Source: Whitmania pigra (taxonomy: Eukaryota > Annelida > Clitellata > Hirudinida > Haemopidae). From it: a DNA stretch of 64,000 nt. The translations under genes and the position numbers were made by a program. Under the pieces are notes generated by a model. The model worked only from the letters and a program-made list of their open reading frames with translations. It made no database searches and was not told the origin of the DNA. Of this stretch, positions 1 through 10,836 are shown piece by piece (positions within the stretch are counted from its first letter, which is position 1; every line of letters begins with the position of its first letter). The stretch is taken from positions 101,001 through 165,000 of the forward strand of contig JAJTWR010000003.1 in assembly GCA_021613335.1 (NCBI GenBank), given 5' to 3'.

Positions 1-340
1 AAATTGTTTACAAATTTCATACTTTTTGAATAAATATTTAAATGAATTGTACATATCATTATATACATTTATAAGCTTCCTCCTAAATATATAAATGAAT
101 TGTACATATCAATATATATTTTTATAAAATTCCTCCTAAATATTTTCAAATAAAAAAAGAGCTCTTTTAGAAGTTTTCGATCGCGTCTGAAACGGTGTGA
201 AATTGTCATTGAAAAAGAATCTAAAAAAGTTGTTTAAAATTTGTGATTTTTTAAGAAATTGTGCTAATTATTTTTTATTGGTTAATTTTGTTTTTAATGA
301 ATAGATTGGCATTTACTCTAAGAATTTCTTTCTTGTGATT

Positions 341-390
341 TATGATGACGACGACGACGATGACGATGATGATGATGACGATGATTACAG
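341..390 (+). repeat. GAT/GAC trinucleotide microsatellite
   Basis: An imperfect (GAY)n tract runs directly into the splice acceptor of the CARD-gene exon at 391. It is presumably intronic. Nothing gene-like is visible in 1-340, which is AT-rich. Confidence 0.7.
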
Positions 391-1608
391 GAGATAGACA
401 GTTACGTAAAAAGCTTGAAAGACCACTGCTTCGATTTCCTTGTGTTCCTTGGATCAAAAGGACTCGGCGTGTTTACTGATCTTATCATGACATTGACAAT
501 AAAGGTAGCCAATCATATTTGTCTCGGCATGACTAATAAATAGAAATTTTAATCTATGGTCTTCAGTTTCTTCCTGTTTTCTTTTCATAAAAGGGTCAGG
601 CGAAGTTAGCCAATCACTTGAGAAGTCTCAGCTTAAGTGACCTCAGTGGAGTGGACAAGGATGCTCTACAAAGGTCAGAGTCGCTTCAAGGTCGGTGGTA
701 ATTGGATAAAATATTTAATTTGAAATATTAATTAGTTCTTTTACATAGCAGGTTCACGCATTAAAAGTTCGACTAAAAGAACCCGTCTCTTGAGATTTAA
801 CACAGTTTGTAGCGTACTTCGAAGTTCTAATTTAGTAATTACCACTGCGTATATAAACGCGTTAATAATAACAGCGAAATAATTTCAGTAATAATTTAAC
901 TAGATCTCAAGTCCGACAAATCGATCGGAGATGGAAATTATCGTCGGTTCAGAAAATCGTTTCCATGACAACCTGAACAGCTCGATGAAGTCTGTTTTTT
1001 CAGAGGAGGACCTCATCTCGAATTCTGAGCATGAATCCGCTAATGTAGCACTTCCTCCACTGGAATTACCTAATAGAGAACCGATCGATCTTATTGCTAG
1101 ATCAGAAATCAATCCCATCAAACAATGCCCTTCACCGCCATTGGTCGATAGAGCATCGAGTTTTCCGCACGACGACTTAACATTAAATTTGACCAGTATT
1201 CCAAACTCTGAAAAAGCTGTCTGCTCTTCCGTAAAAGATGAAAGTTCGGATGTAATTCCTCAGACGAGCAAAGAAATGTCACCACCATCATCAGATGATG
1301 CAGGGGTCCACCGATTGCCAACGCAAACCTCCTGTAACGAAGCACCTTTATCCACATTCGAGGAATGTTCTCAAATCGTAAAAGTTGAATTGCCAGAGCA
1401 GCATCCCTCTGACTTTGTAAACCAATCTTCATTCAAAGCCAATCCCTCTTCCAGTCCTGAACCATCTTTACTCCAAAAATCCATCTCGAGGCCATCGACA
1501 AAATCTTCAGGTTTTACAAAAACCAATTTCTTGAGATCTTTTAAATTTTTTGATGCGAAAGGGTCGAAATCTATAAAGACGCTAGACGGCAATCCGCGAC
1601 CCAAGTAA
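391..1608 (+). CDS. CARD-domain protein with Ser/Pro-rich tail (3' part)
   Basis: Three exons fit by splice sites and phase: 391-504, 594-694 and 912-1608. The first two encode the second half of a six-helix death-fold domain resembling a CARD: a helix around HCFDFLVFLGSKG, then LGVFTDLIMTLTIKG, then QAKLANHLRSLSL. This matches the CARD pattern of a 'LLDFL..KG' helix followed by a 'GQ..LA..L' helix. The third exon adds about 230 residues rich in Ser, Pro and acidic residues with no fold I recognise, ending at TAA 1606-1608. CARDs mediate adaptor assembly in apoptosis and NF-kB signalling; a CARD plus Ser-rich tail is the layout of BCL10, but that identity is only a guess. The first helices must lie in exons left of 391 or outside the window. 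The second junction needs a GTGGTA donor at 695 rather than GTCGGT at 691 to keep frame. The exon model is moderately sure, the CARD call less so. Confidence 0.5.
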
Positions 1609-2626
1609 TTCAACTGACAAGTCGATTTTTAAACATTTTTAAGTATTGTTTAATTATGTTTTTGTTAGAAATATCGGATGACAAAAACACGTTTAAACTG
1701 CAAACCAGTTCTATTATTTAATTTTAACAAGAGAGCTTTTATTTATTACTAACAATTACTGAAATTCCTTTTCAATATTGATAAATGTTTGGAGTAATTT
1801 GCTTATTTTCAAAATTATTCAAGAAATTCATTCCCTGTCCCTCGATTCTCTAACTGGTTCTTCTCTTCCCGCACTCTGCAAAAAATGCTGACAGTATCAT
1901 GATGTATCAGTATCATGCTGATATAATATACATGGCTTATCCATTTCTAATAATAATAAATAAAATATTAAACAATAAAGATAAGGTAGAAACACTGATA
2001 AATCAGTATATATTATAGTTCTTAAATTAATTTAAGTTATGATTCTAATTCTCGTGATAATTTTGGTTTTCATTGTTATTCCAAAAATCCATAATTTTAG
2101 AATTTAATAATTAAACGGATTTCGTTTCGTCCTTTAAAATTGAAATAATGTTTTATTCATAAAATGTCATTATTAATTTGTATAAAACCCCAGTTTCATT
2201 ATGGACTTTCAAATACCAAAGATTGTAAAAAGCATGAAAATAGTATTTTTCGTTTTTAATGTACTTTTAATTTTCAAAAAACTTTCCATTTTATTCTAAT
2301 TTCTATTCTTTAAATTATGATCATTCTTATTCTGGTTAACCAGCAGGTAAACATTATTCTGATTTTATTTATCGTTCACTATTATCTATATAACTAATAT
2401 ATCACTGATACGCATTATTACGTAATATATAGTTATATAGTTATACTTACGGGCTTAATTAACAGTTAAACTTAAGAGCCATTAATAATAATATGCGTTT
2501 GTACTTTCTAACGTCACGGAAATCAGACAAAAGAAATTATTAACGGGATGGGTAAGGAATAAAGATGTAAAGAGTAACTAAAAAATGTAACATTAAAATT
2601 CAAGAATCTAGAATAAAACAAGGATA
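1609..2626. other. AT-rich convergent intergenic region
   Basis: This lies between the stop of the CARD gene (+) and the predicted stop of the calcium pump (-). It holds 3' UTR-like AT-rich sequence with AATAAA-type motifs near 1960-1975 that could serve the plus-strand gene. I searched it for a further calcium-pump exon carrying the calmodulin-binding helix and saw none. Confidence 0.5.
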
Positions 2627-3540
2627 TTAATTAATACTCAAGTCAAAATAAAGGTGATTTTCATATGTATATATTTCGTATATTTCATATGGTAACAAAC
2701 TCACAATCTCGGACTGACGACTGCTCTTTCTTATTGGGGTGGGGGCCAGTTCATCGGAGGCTCCTCTAATGCCCAGCAATTTGTCGGGGATAAGAGATAG
2801 AAACTGCTCGGCATAAAAACGTAAAGTGTACATTTTCAGCATAATATAAATATTTACGACTGCTTAATTGACAGTCATTTCAGCAGAATTTAAATATTTA
2901 CGACTGCTTAGGCCATGCCTACCTCTCCCCAGATAATTTCTCCCGATCCAAATGCAATACACCAAAGCCATTCATCGATACCCAATGTTACGGTATGGAA
3001 AAGTGTTCCGCCATATTGCACAATGAGGACCTTTTGATAACTTATCTTGTCAATATTATAAATAAATAAAAACATGATTGTGATAATTTTAATATTAACT
3101 ATGATCACAGCAACGTCAAGTCAAAAACGTTAATGAGATGGGCATGACGTGCGATAATAGATTAAATACAATAAAATTACAATTAATTACAAATTAAACA
3201 TAATTACAATTTCTTATGCTCTACCCTTCCTTTTCCCTGTGCAAACCTGTGTGACGAATGTGGATATCCAGATGGTTGGAAAGAGTTTGTTCCTAAAAAT
3301 GCCAGAGAAAACATTCAATTCATCGTGTATTTTTCTGCAGTTAATTTCGTTGAAGAGAGTCATGAGTACGAAAGTGTTGTAGATGATGACGTAGTGCTTC
3401 TTCGCTGGTCCACGCTTTGTGTCCATGGCGTTATCCACGTCAACTATCCGGTGACCTATTAATGACAATGTGCTTAAAACGGTAGCTAAGATATTTAGAG
3501 GGGTTTATGGCTTCAAACCATAAAATCTTAAAATCATCTC

Positions 3541-3575
<35 letters not shown>

Positions 3576-6500
3576 TGATTTTGATTTTGAAAAATATCAA
3601 TAAGAACTCCCCAGAAATCATTTTCTGGCTACGGGCCTAGTAACTAATCTTGAAAAAACTGACCGATGATCAGTAGAACAATGATGACCGTCAGTTGGTA
3701 GATGGAATGACCGATGACGCATTTGAGCATCCTAGTCGAAAGGAGTGACTTTGTTCTTCCGTACGGTTTCCTCTTCAAAATATCCTTCGTTGGGGATTCC
3801 GTTGCCAGTGCCAGAGAAGCGAAAGTGTCCATGATGAGATTGAGGAATAGCATTTGAATCGCTTTAAGTGGGGTGTCCTATGTAAGGCAAATGTGGCTAT
3901 TCTTAAGTAGTATCGTGAAGACCTTGGCTTATATGGTGATTTGTAGATTATTTATTAACTTACGTATAATATGTTTAAACAATTTCGACAAATAAAACTC
4001 AAAATGCATAATAAATAGAAATGGTTTGTTTCGCATTTTTTAATTCGTCACTTGTGACAAGTTTTTATCACACATTACATTAAAAGTAATAGCCAAAATT
4101 AAGTTGTTTGAATTGGTCACAAAAACAAGCAACACATAAAATGAAATATTAATTCTTATGCCATGTAAATCAATGACTATTGTTGTTTACAGGCTCACAA
4201 ACTATTTCGTAGAACATCGACAACTCAACTGACGGAGTAATTTTTTTACCTTAAAGAAACAAGCCCCTAAGAAAGAGGTTAGTACTGCCACACAATTCAC
4301 TGTCAGCTGAAACTGAAGGAACTTGGAGATGCTGTCGTAGACGTTCCTTCCCCACATGACCGACTTGACGATGCCAGTGAAATTGTCGTCCACCAGAATG
4401 ATGTCGGAAGCCATCTTTGCTACGTCTGTTCCAGATATGCCCTGCCAGAAATTCCAACGTTATATTCAAATTTGGATTACTTATCTTAAAAACCTAATTT
4501 TTTTCTTTAATTAGGTGCCTAATTGTGATGCAACATCATAACATAAATCGTTGTATTTTGGATTTTCAATTCTTTAATGTCTGAATGCGCTGCCTATGAA
4601 TACTTTCTGAACCGCCATTAAATTAGGCAAACGTAGAATACATTTGTTATAAAGTCATAAATGAATATGATTTAAGAAATGTCCATATTTTACTTATTCA
4701 TACATTTTTACATTCACTGCGAGCTTGAATAAAAATTCAGTGAATGTTTAAATACATTCCTTCATCAATATCGTACCATGGCAAATCCCACGTCTGCTTT
4801 CTTCAGGGCAGGTGCATCGTTGGTTCCGTCACCAGTGACAGCCACGACTTCTCTGTACTTTCTGATCTTGCTATCAATTATCCCACTCACCAGCGTGTAC
4901 TTATCCTGGGGTAGGGAACGCGCCAATACACGCAATCTTGGCCATATTCTATCAAACAGTTCTTGCACTACCTGTCCACAGTATAACAATTTCAATGTAC
5001 GTTAGTTATAATCACTAGTGCCATGATAAGATATGGAGTAGAGCTGTCTCAGTTGAACGATATTACTGGCAACTTTTAGGAAGATACTTACTACATAATA
5101 CTATACAATTTTGATGAGAATGCCTACTAAATTAAGAATAAAAACTAACAGGTCCATCTGGCGTGTCTCTGATGAGTTCATTAAACTCTTTCCCTTCGAG
5201 TATGAGATGAACGCCCGGTTTTAAAATTCCACACTTCGTTGCTATAGAACGAGCTGTTTCTAGGTTGTCCCCTGTACAATGTTAAAATAACAAAAATATA
5301 GCTGTCTTGTCGCCGGGCTATTTTGACGGGCTGCCAAGTTAAGGGGCGTAATTATTATATTTCATGATTTATTGCTAATAGTAAACATTTTAATTAGGTC
5401 CACAACCAAGATTATTGATAATCTGTATTTACCTGTCACCATTCGCACGGTTATGCCTGCAGCTTGGCACAAAGCGATGGAATCAATCACCTGAAAGAAA
5501 ATGTTAAAATACGTTAATAAAATAAATACATAATACACCTGAAATAATTCAGTGAAATATCTTAACATAATATAATAACTTTATTCGAGCATCAACTAAG
5601 ATAACAATGAAGACTACTACGAGGATTGTCGTTACTATTATAATTTATAATAGTATATATAATATATAATATTATAATACGACAATGATGGCGGACATAC
5701 TTCTGTCCTGAGTGGATCTTCAATACCAAAAATGCCGATAAGAATGAGGTTTCTGACCATTGTGTATTCGTCGTCAAATATGTTGTTCGAAAACTCTCTT
5801 CGAAGGTCTTCATCTTCCCTTCTCTTTAGCGTCACATTCCCTGATGGTGATATTGATTATGATATATTGATATGATGGTGATATATTGATATTGATGATG
5901 ATATATTGATATGATGATGATATATTGATATATATAATGATATGATGATGATATATTGATATTGATGATGATATATTGATATGATGATGATATATTGATA
6001 TATTGATATGATGATGATATATTAATATATTGATATGATGATGATATATTGATATATGATATGATGATGATATATTGATATATTGATATGATGATGATAT
6101 ATTGATATATATATTGATGATGTTCATGACGGCAATTGCGATGGTATTGGTTCATTTCAGAGTAAGTGCCCCAAAGCATTGAGTCAGACATTATTTATGT
6201 AGCGTCGACAAATTAATTTCTAATTATATCGTAATTATCGTCATATTATTTAATAAACAGCAACAAAAATAATTACATACAAATAGATGAACGTTTGAAA
6301 CGGTTTAAAGAATTTAAGGAATACTGTTAGTTTATTATTAGGCAACATTTAGATTGTTATTATTATGTAAGTAATTATTAAACAATTAAGTAATAGGCAA
6401 CAATAATGACAATAGCAATGGCAATGGCTTAATGACATTGTTAACGGTAACTACATGGATGACGATAATGGTGATGATCAAGTGTTCGGGTTAAAGGGTT

Positions 6501-9500
6501 CTGGGGTTGGTTGAGATTATCAGAAGAAGAATTAATAAATTAATAAAGAATTAATAAATTAATAAAGAATTAATAAATTAATAAAAAATTAATAAATTAA
6601 TAAAAAATTAATAAATTAATAAAGAATTAATAAAGTAAAACTGACCGAGCCGGATGTCCCTGTAAGCGAGGCAAATGGTTCTCAGCGTACTCCCGGTCAT
6701 GTGCATGAAGGCCGTGTTTACCCTGACTTTGGCATCCTGCTCAATGCGTATTATGGTGTCGTCATCTTCGAGCATGTACGTACATCTGTAAAAGGAGCTA
6801 TTTTTGTCTGAATCAGTCAAATATTACAATCTTATTATTAATACTTATTATATATTATTGTAAGTACTTAAATATTGTATTAACTTCTTATTCCGATCGA
6901 TCAGCAAATAATCTGGATGAATTTAATCTGTTTAATCTGAATTTAATTTACTTCTCGAGTATGACTTCTGTAGCACCTTTAACCAGCACCAAATACTTGT
7001 TGGGTTTTGGATTGTAGACAGTGGTCATTGATTTTCTGACCGAGTTAAACGTGATGACGTTGGTAATCTTCTCTGGCGTTGCTGCTCTTCTGACGCTCAT
7101 GTAGTTGATGCCGATCGTCGAAAGAAAATTGAGGAGAGCGCATTCGGTTTTGTTGCCGACGTAGATCGGAAGTTGCCCGGCCCTTCTCTCTTTCTCAGTG
7201 GGAAGCTGCAAGGTTTATTAAAGAATATAAAAATATTATAAATCATTTATTCATTTATATATGCCAGATTTAGATTTCATTTCGAAGATTGCATCAATCG
7301 GTGTAATTGTTTTACGATGATGCTGGAGGTGATGCTGCTGTTGATAGCGATGGAATCACCGAGGAGGTCAAGGACTCTTTGAGTGAAATCCGCATGCGTG
7401 GCTTTCTGAAACATTCTTCCTGTGTAATTATAATATTACCATAAAACAATTTTGTGTTACTTGCAATAATCACACTATAACTTGTTTATATATTAATATA
7501 CAAACAACACCGGATCTAGAACATTTTGGATGGGCCATGCACTGGATCCAGTAGGCGGGTTTAAGGCAGAAGCTATTAAAGTTTTTCCAATGTGGTAAAT
7601 TATGGAAATAGTTAAAAACCAAATTAAAGTGTATTTAATTAATTTTTTCTTATATTTTAAAAATCACTGGGGGTTGGTCCACGGCCCTATCCGCCCCTAC
7701 CTAAATCCTAAATTCTAAATATTCACCAGCCAGAAAGCATTCCACAACAGTCATCCTATTGGTTGTCAGCGTTCCTGTCTTATCCGAACAAATGGCTGTT
7801 GCATTGCCCATAGTTTCGCAAGCATCCAAATGTCGTACCAGGATATTTTCTGACATCATCCTCTGCAGCAACAACAATTCTACCAAAAATAAATACGACT
7901 ATTGCAATTATGATCATATTGTTAGTACAATTCTCGCCTTGACTGAATAAGCGAGTGCGAGCGTGACAGCCAATGGCAATCCTTCAGGAATGGAAAGTAC
8001 AAGGATGGTAACTCCGAAGATAAAAAAGTTGAGGTACTCCTTCACCATAGTCATATTCCATGCCACGTTGTTGAGATAGTTCTCCAAGGAAAACCGAACG
8101 AATAAGACCATTGTGGTTATTAGTGCTACTATGAAACCTGGAGTGTTATTGGTTTTAGAGATTGTTAAAGGTTATGATATCGATTAGGGCATTATGGTTA
8201 CTTTATGATCATAAAGAAAACCTGAATATCCCAAATAGACAGTCATTTTGATTAGTTTACCCCTGATAAGCGACATCTCCTTTCCTGTGATTGAAATAAT
8301 TTCCACGTGAATCGTCAGAATTTAATTAGTTACATCATATATCATCTAGCTTATATTTTGTCATCTTCAGGCATTCATTTCCAATCTAGTGGCGACGCCT
8401 TCAAAACCTAGAAGTGCTCTTCTAAATAGATCTCCAAAATGGTTTAGCCTTCTGTAGCAAAAAGTTCATAAAGTTTTAAAATTACTGCAGTAATTATTAT
8501 TTATTATTAACGAATAAACGTGATCTAAATAATTACGCATAGGTTATTGATTAGGTGACTAACGGCGCTTCTCAAATTGAAATAATAATCGTCGTGAGTT
8601 TTTGATCAATCGAGGTTACTTACCTTCCGACTCCATGAGAGCCATGCTGGCTCCAGATATTGTGTTTTTGCCCACTGCTACCACCAACATCTTACCGCTT
8701 CCCTCCATTACATTGGTTCCTGAGGAAGATAACAGTAACCGTGACATTGACGATGGAAACCATAATTTGACATGATATTGACCACTCACCCGCTATCAGT
8801 CTGTAATCTCTGTTTGGAGTCTTGTCTAAGAGGTTTGTTTCTCCTGTCATCGCACTTTCATCAATCTTGAGATCACTAGCCTGAAGCACAATGCCGTCTG
8901 CAGGAACTGAATCTCCGTACTTTATATGACAAATGTCTCCCACCAAAAGATCTCTCATGGGAATATTCACCACTTCCCTTGCAGGAGTATTAAGATTAAC
9001 TTGACAACCTTTCTCGTCTCGATAACATCAATTCCTTAGGAACCAACAACAATTAATTGTAAGATAATCACTTGTTCATGAGAACTGCCACCCGATGATC
9101 CATTTCCAATTGCTTATGCAGACTTCTGAATTGTCTCTCTTTTTTCCAGTCGTTGATGGCAGTCATGAGGACTATAACAACTACTGCAACCAAAATGGCG
9201 CCGCTCTCGATTATCGATGTGAACATACTCTCGTCAGACGCTGTATTATGATAAAAAAAAAACATCCGCAACAATTATATTACTATAATCTGGATATATT
9301 ATTTGTAATGGACCTTAAAAAAAATTTACTAAAATTCTAAATATAAATAACCAGGATTGGTAGACGGAAATTTCGAATCTCTAATTATTTTTTTACGAAA
9401 AAATTTAAAAAAAAAACAAGTTATACAAAACATAATAATGTCAATTAACAATAGATGATACTATTTTTTGTTATAAAGTATTTTAAATGAGTTAATTGGA

Positions 9501-10563
9501 TAATGCTTACATTCCTCCCTGATAATAAAAGACAAAATCAGTGAAATGGCAGCTGCTCCAATAAGGATGAATAAGATGAAGTCATTCAATGCTTCCCAAA
9601 CAAACATAATGAACGGTTTCCGTTTCTTCCTTTCCACAAAATTTCTTCCATAATAAAGTATCCTGGCCTTCACGTCGGTAGGCACCCTCGACAATCCTAT
9701 TTAAAATAAATAACAATCAATTATAATATTAATTGCCATAAGCCTATTAAGTTCTTTAATGTACTTAGATATCTTCAAATGAAAGCAGGAAATTTTGTCA
9801 CATGTCGAGACTTTCGAAACATTTTTGATCCGTTTGATGATCAATGTTATGCGCGGTAATGGCAACAGTCGTAACCGTTCCTGCACCAACAGGGAGAACC
9901 CTGGTCTATGGGTGCTCTGTATATAGCGCAGCGGTTATAAAGAGATGCTTTGGAATTGATATTTTGGCAAAACCAGTTGATGATTTGGAATAAAAATTTG
10001 CTAATGGAATATTAAATTTGAGCTGAATAATAAAATGTGACTATAACTATATTTTCATATACAATTTGTTAATTTTTTACATATGGGATTTATTGTCATT
10101 ATTATTTAATAATTTTCTCCCTCTACCATGACCAAATTTAAAATCATGGCTGTCACCATAAGTACATGTACTGCTTGCAGGGCCGCCAACAGAAATTTCG
10201 GACCCTTAGACAGAACAGCCACAGGCCCGTGCCTTATGTCAATATTATTATTATATATGGGAAAGCAAAGTTCTAAAAACCGGGCGGCCCCAAAAAAAAG
10301 CCTAGCTCATGGGCATTTACCTCTTATCGACGGCCCTGATTATGCATTCATTATGTAATCTAATTATCTATTAATATGATAAAACTTTTTTATCATGTTT
10401 ATTGACGATATGGCGGTCGACCTCTCTGTGGATCAGTTTGCAGGAGTTCGCAAAGCCTGTTTGACGAACCAAAGTGTTCAGACAGAACATCATGACCTCT
10501 TTCTTCGATTAAAATTTTCAAATCTGAAATGGGAACCCACTGGTCCTCAAATCTTGGAATCAT
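2627..10563 (-). CDS. ATP2B: Plasma-membrane calcium-transporting ATPase (PMCA)
   Basis: P2B-type pump that exports Ca2+ from the cytosol, about 1040 residues over about 20 exons. Exon 1 (10422-10563) starts at ATG 10563 with an upstream in-frame stop and gives the N-terminal helix ending in LLQTDPQRG. Exon 2 (9511-9696) carries [17 protein letters not shown] and TM1; 9072-9240 TM2; about 8790-9017 the actuator domain ([21 protein letters not shown]); 7938-8137 TM3-4 with PEGLPLAV; 7727-7862 the phosphorylation site [13 protein letters not shown]; 6952-7205 the nucleotide-binding [10 protein letters not shown] and FNSVRKSM; 4777-4971 the hinge [19 protein letters not shown]; 4250-4441 and 3664-3877 TM5-8 including [15 protein letters not shown]; 3247-3455 and 2923-3030 TM8-10. 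The last exon (2627-2803) ends about 50 residues after TM10, so the usual calmodulin-binding tail is not visible. The exon 3/4 junction near 9020-9071 does not close in phase. Family is certain; paralogue number is not. Confidence 0.93.
5843..6122. repeat. Intronic minisatellite of GATGATGATATATTGATAT units
   Basis: About 280 bp of imperfect tandem units built from GATGATGATATATTGATAT, inside a calcium-pump intron and beginning just upstream of the splice acceptor at 5841-5842. Open frames read through it (runs of Tyr, Ile, Ser, His) are repeat artefacts. Confidence 0.85.
6528..6646. repeat. 19-bp tandem repeat in a calcium-pump intron
   Basis: Roughly six copies of a 19-bp unit, AATTAATAAATTAATAAAG, abut the donor site of the exon at 6646-6785. 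Confidence 0.8.
9850..9960. repeat. Copy A of a GC-rich interspersed element
   Basis: Inside calcium-pump intron 1. It contains GGTAATGGCAACAGTCGTAA followed about 70 bp later by GCGCAGCGGTTATAAAGAGA. The same two landmarks with similar spacing occur near 25577-25672 and 38553-38643. It is diverged and has no visible terminal repeats. Confidence 0.4.
10178..10338. mobile_element. hAT-like MITE
   Basis: 161 bp bounded by CAGGGCCG at the left and CGGCCCTG at the right, a terminal inverted repeat typical of short non-autonomous hAT elements. It sits in intron 1 of the calcium pump. The 8-bp flanks (ACTGCTTG and ATTATGCA) do not match, so either the insertion is old or the target-site duplication has decayed. 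It has no coding capacity; open frames across it are accidental. Confidence 0.55.
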
Positions 10564-10836
10564 TTTTGTTTTTCATCCAATTGGACAATTAAGCTTTAAT
10601 GACGTCTGCGCTTTTCATATTCAGGATTATAAAATTTTAAAGATACATGAAAAATTAACTAAAATAAATAACTTAATTATTTAAAAATATATTTGAATAG
10701 AAATCTGTGGTTTGGGCATTTATTCATTTTTCTCAATTAAAAAATTGCATTTCGCCCATCTATTGATTAAAAAAGGCGTCCTTAGGAACCCCTAGTAATA
10801 CGGTAGGCTTTACTTTCCAATCCAAATTTGTTGTTA
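10564..10836. promoter_or_regulatory. Head-to-head spacer, PMCA / DNAAF3
   Basis: 273 bp separate the predicted start codons of the calcium pump (-) and DNAAF3 (+). Both 5' UTRs and core promoters must fit here unless non-coding exons lie elsewhere. I see no clear TATA or initiator motif. Confidence 0.4.

Noticed and set aside
5810..6191. Long minus-strand frames rich in Tyr/Ile/Ser/His repeats
   Set aside because: They are translations of an intronic GATGATGATATATTGATAT minisatellite.
8390..8455. Minus-strand open segment containing [21 protein letters not shown] as a possible calcium-pump exon
   Set aside because: The exons at 8624-8719 and 8222-8284 join directly in phase and reproduce the family sequence without it.
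10395..10592. Plus-strand 65-residue open frame that looks like a small protein
   Set aside because: It is the complement of calcium-pump exon 1, whose minus-strand translation matches the conserved PMCA N-terminus and splices in phase.
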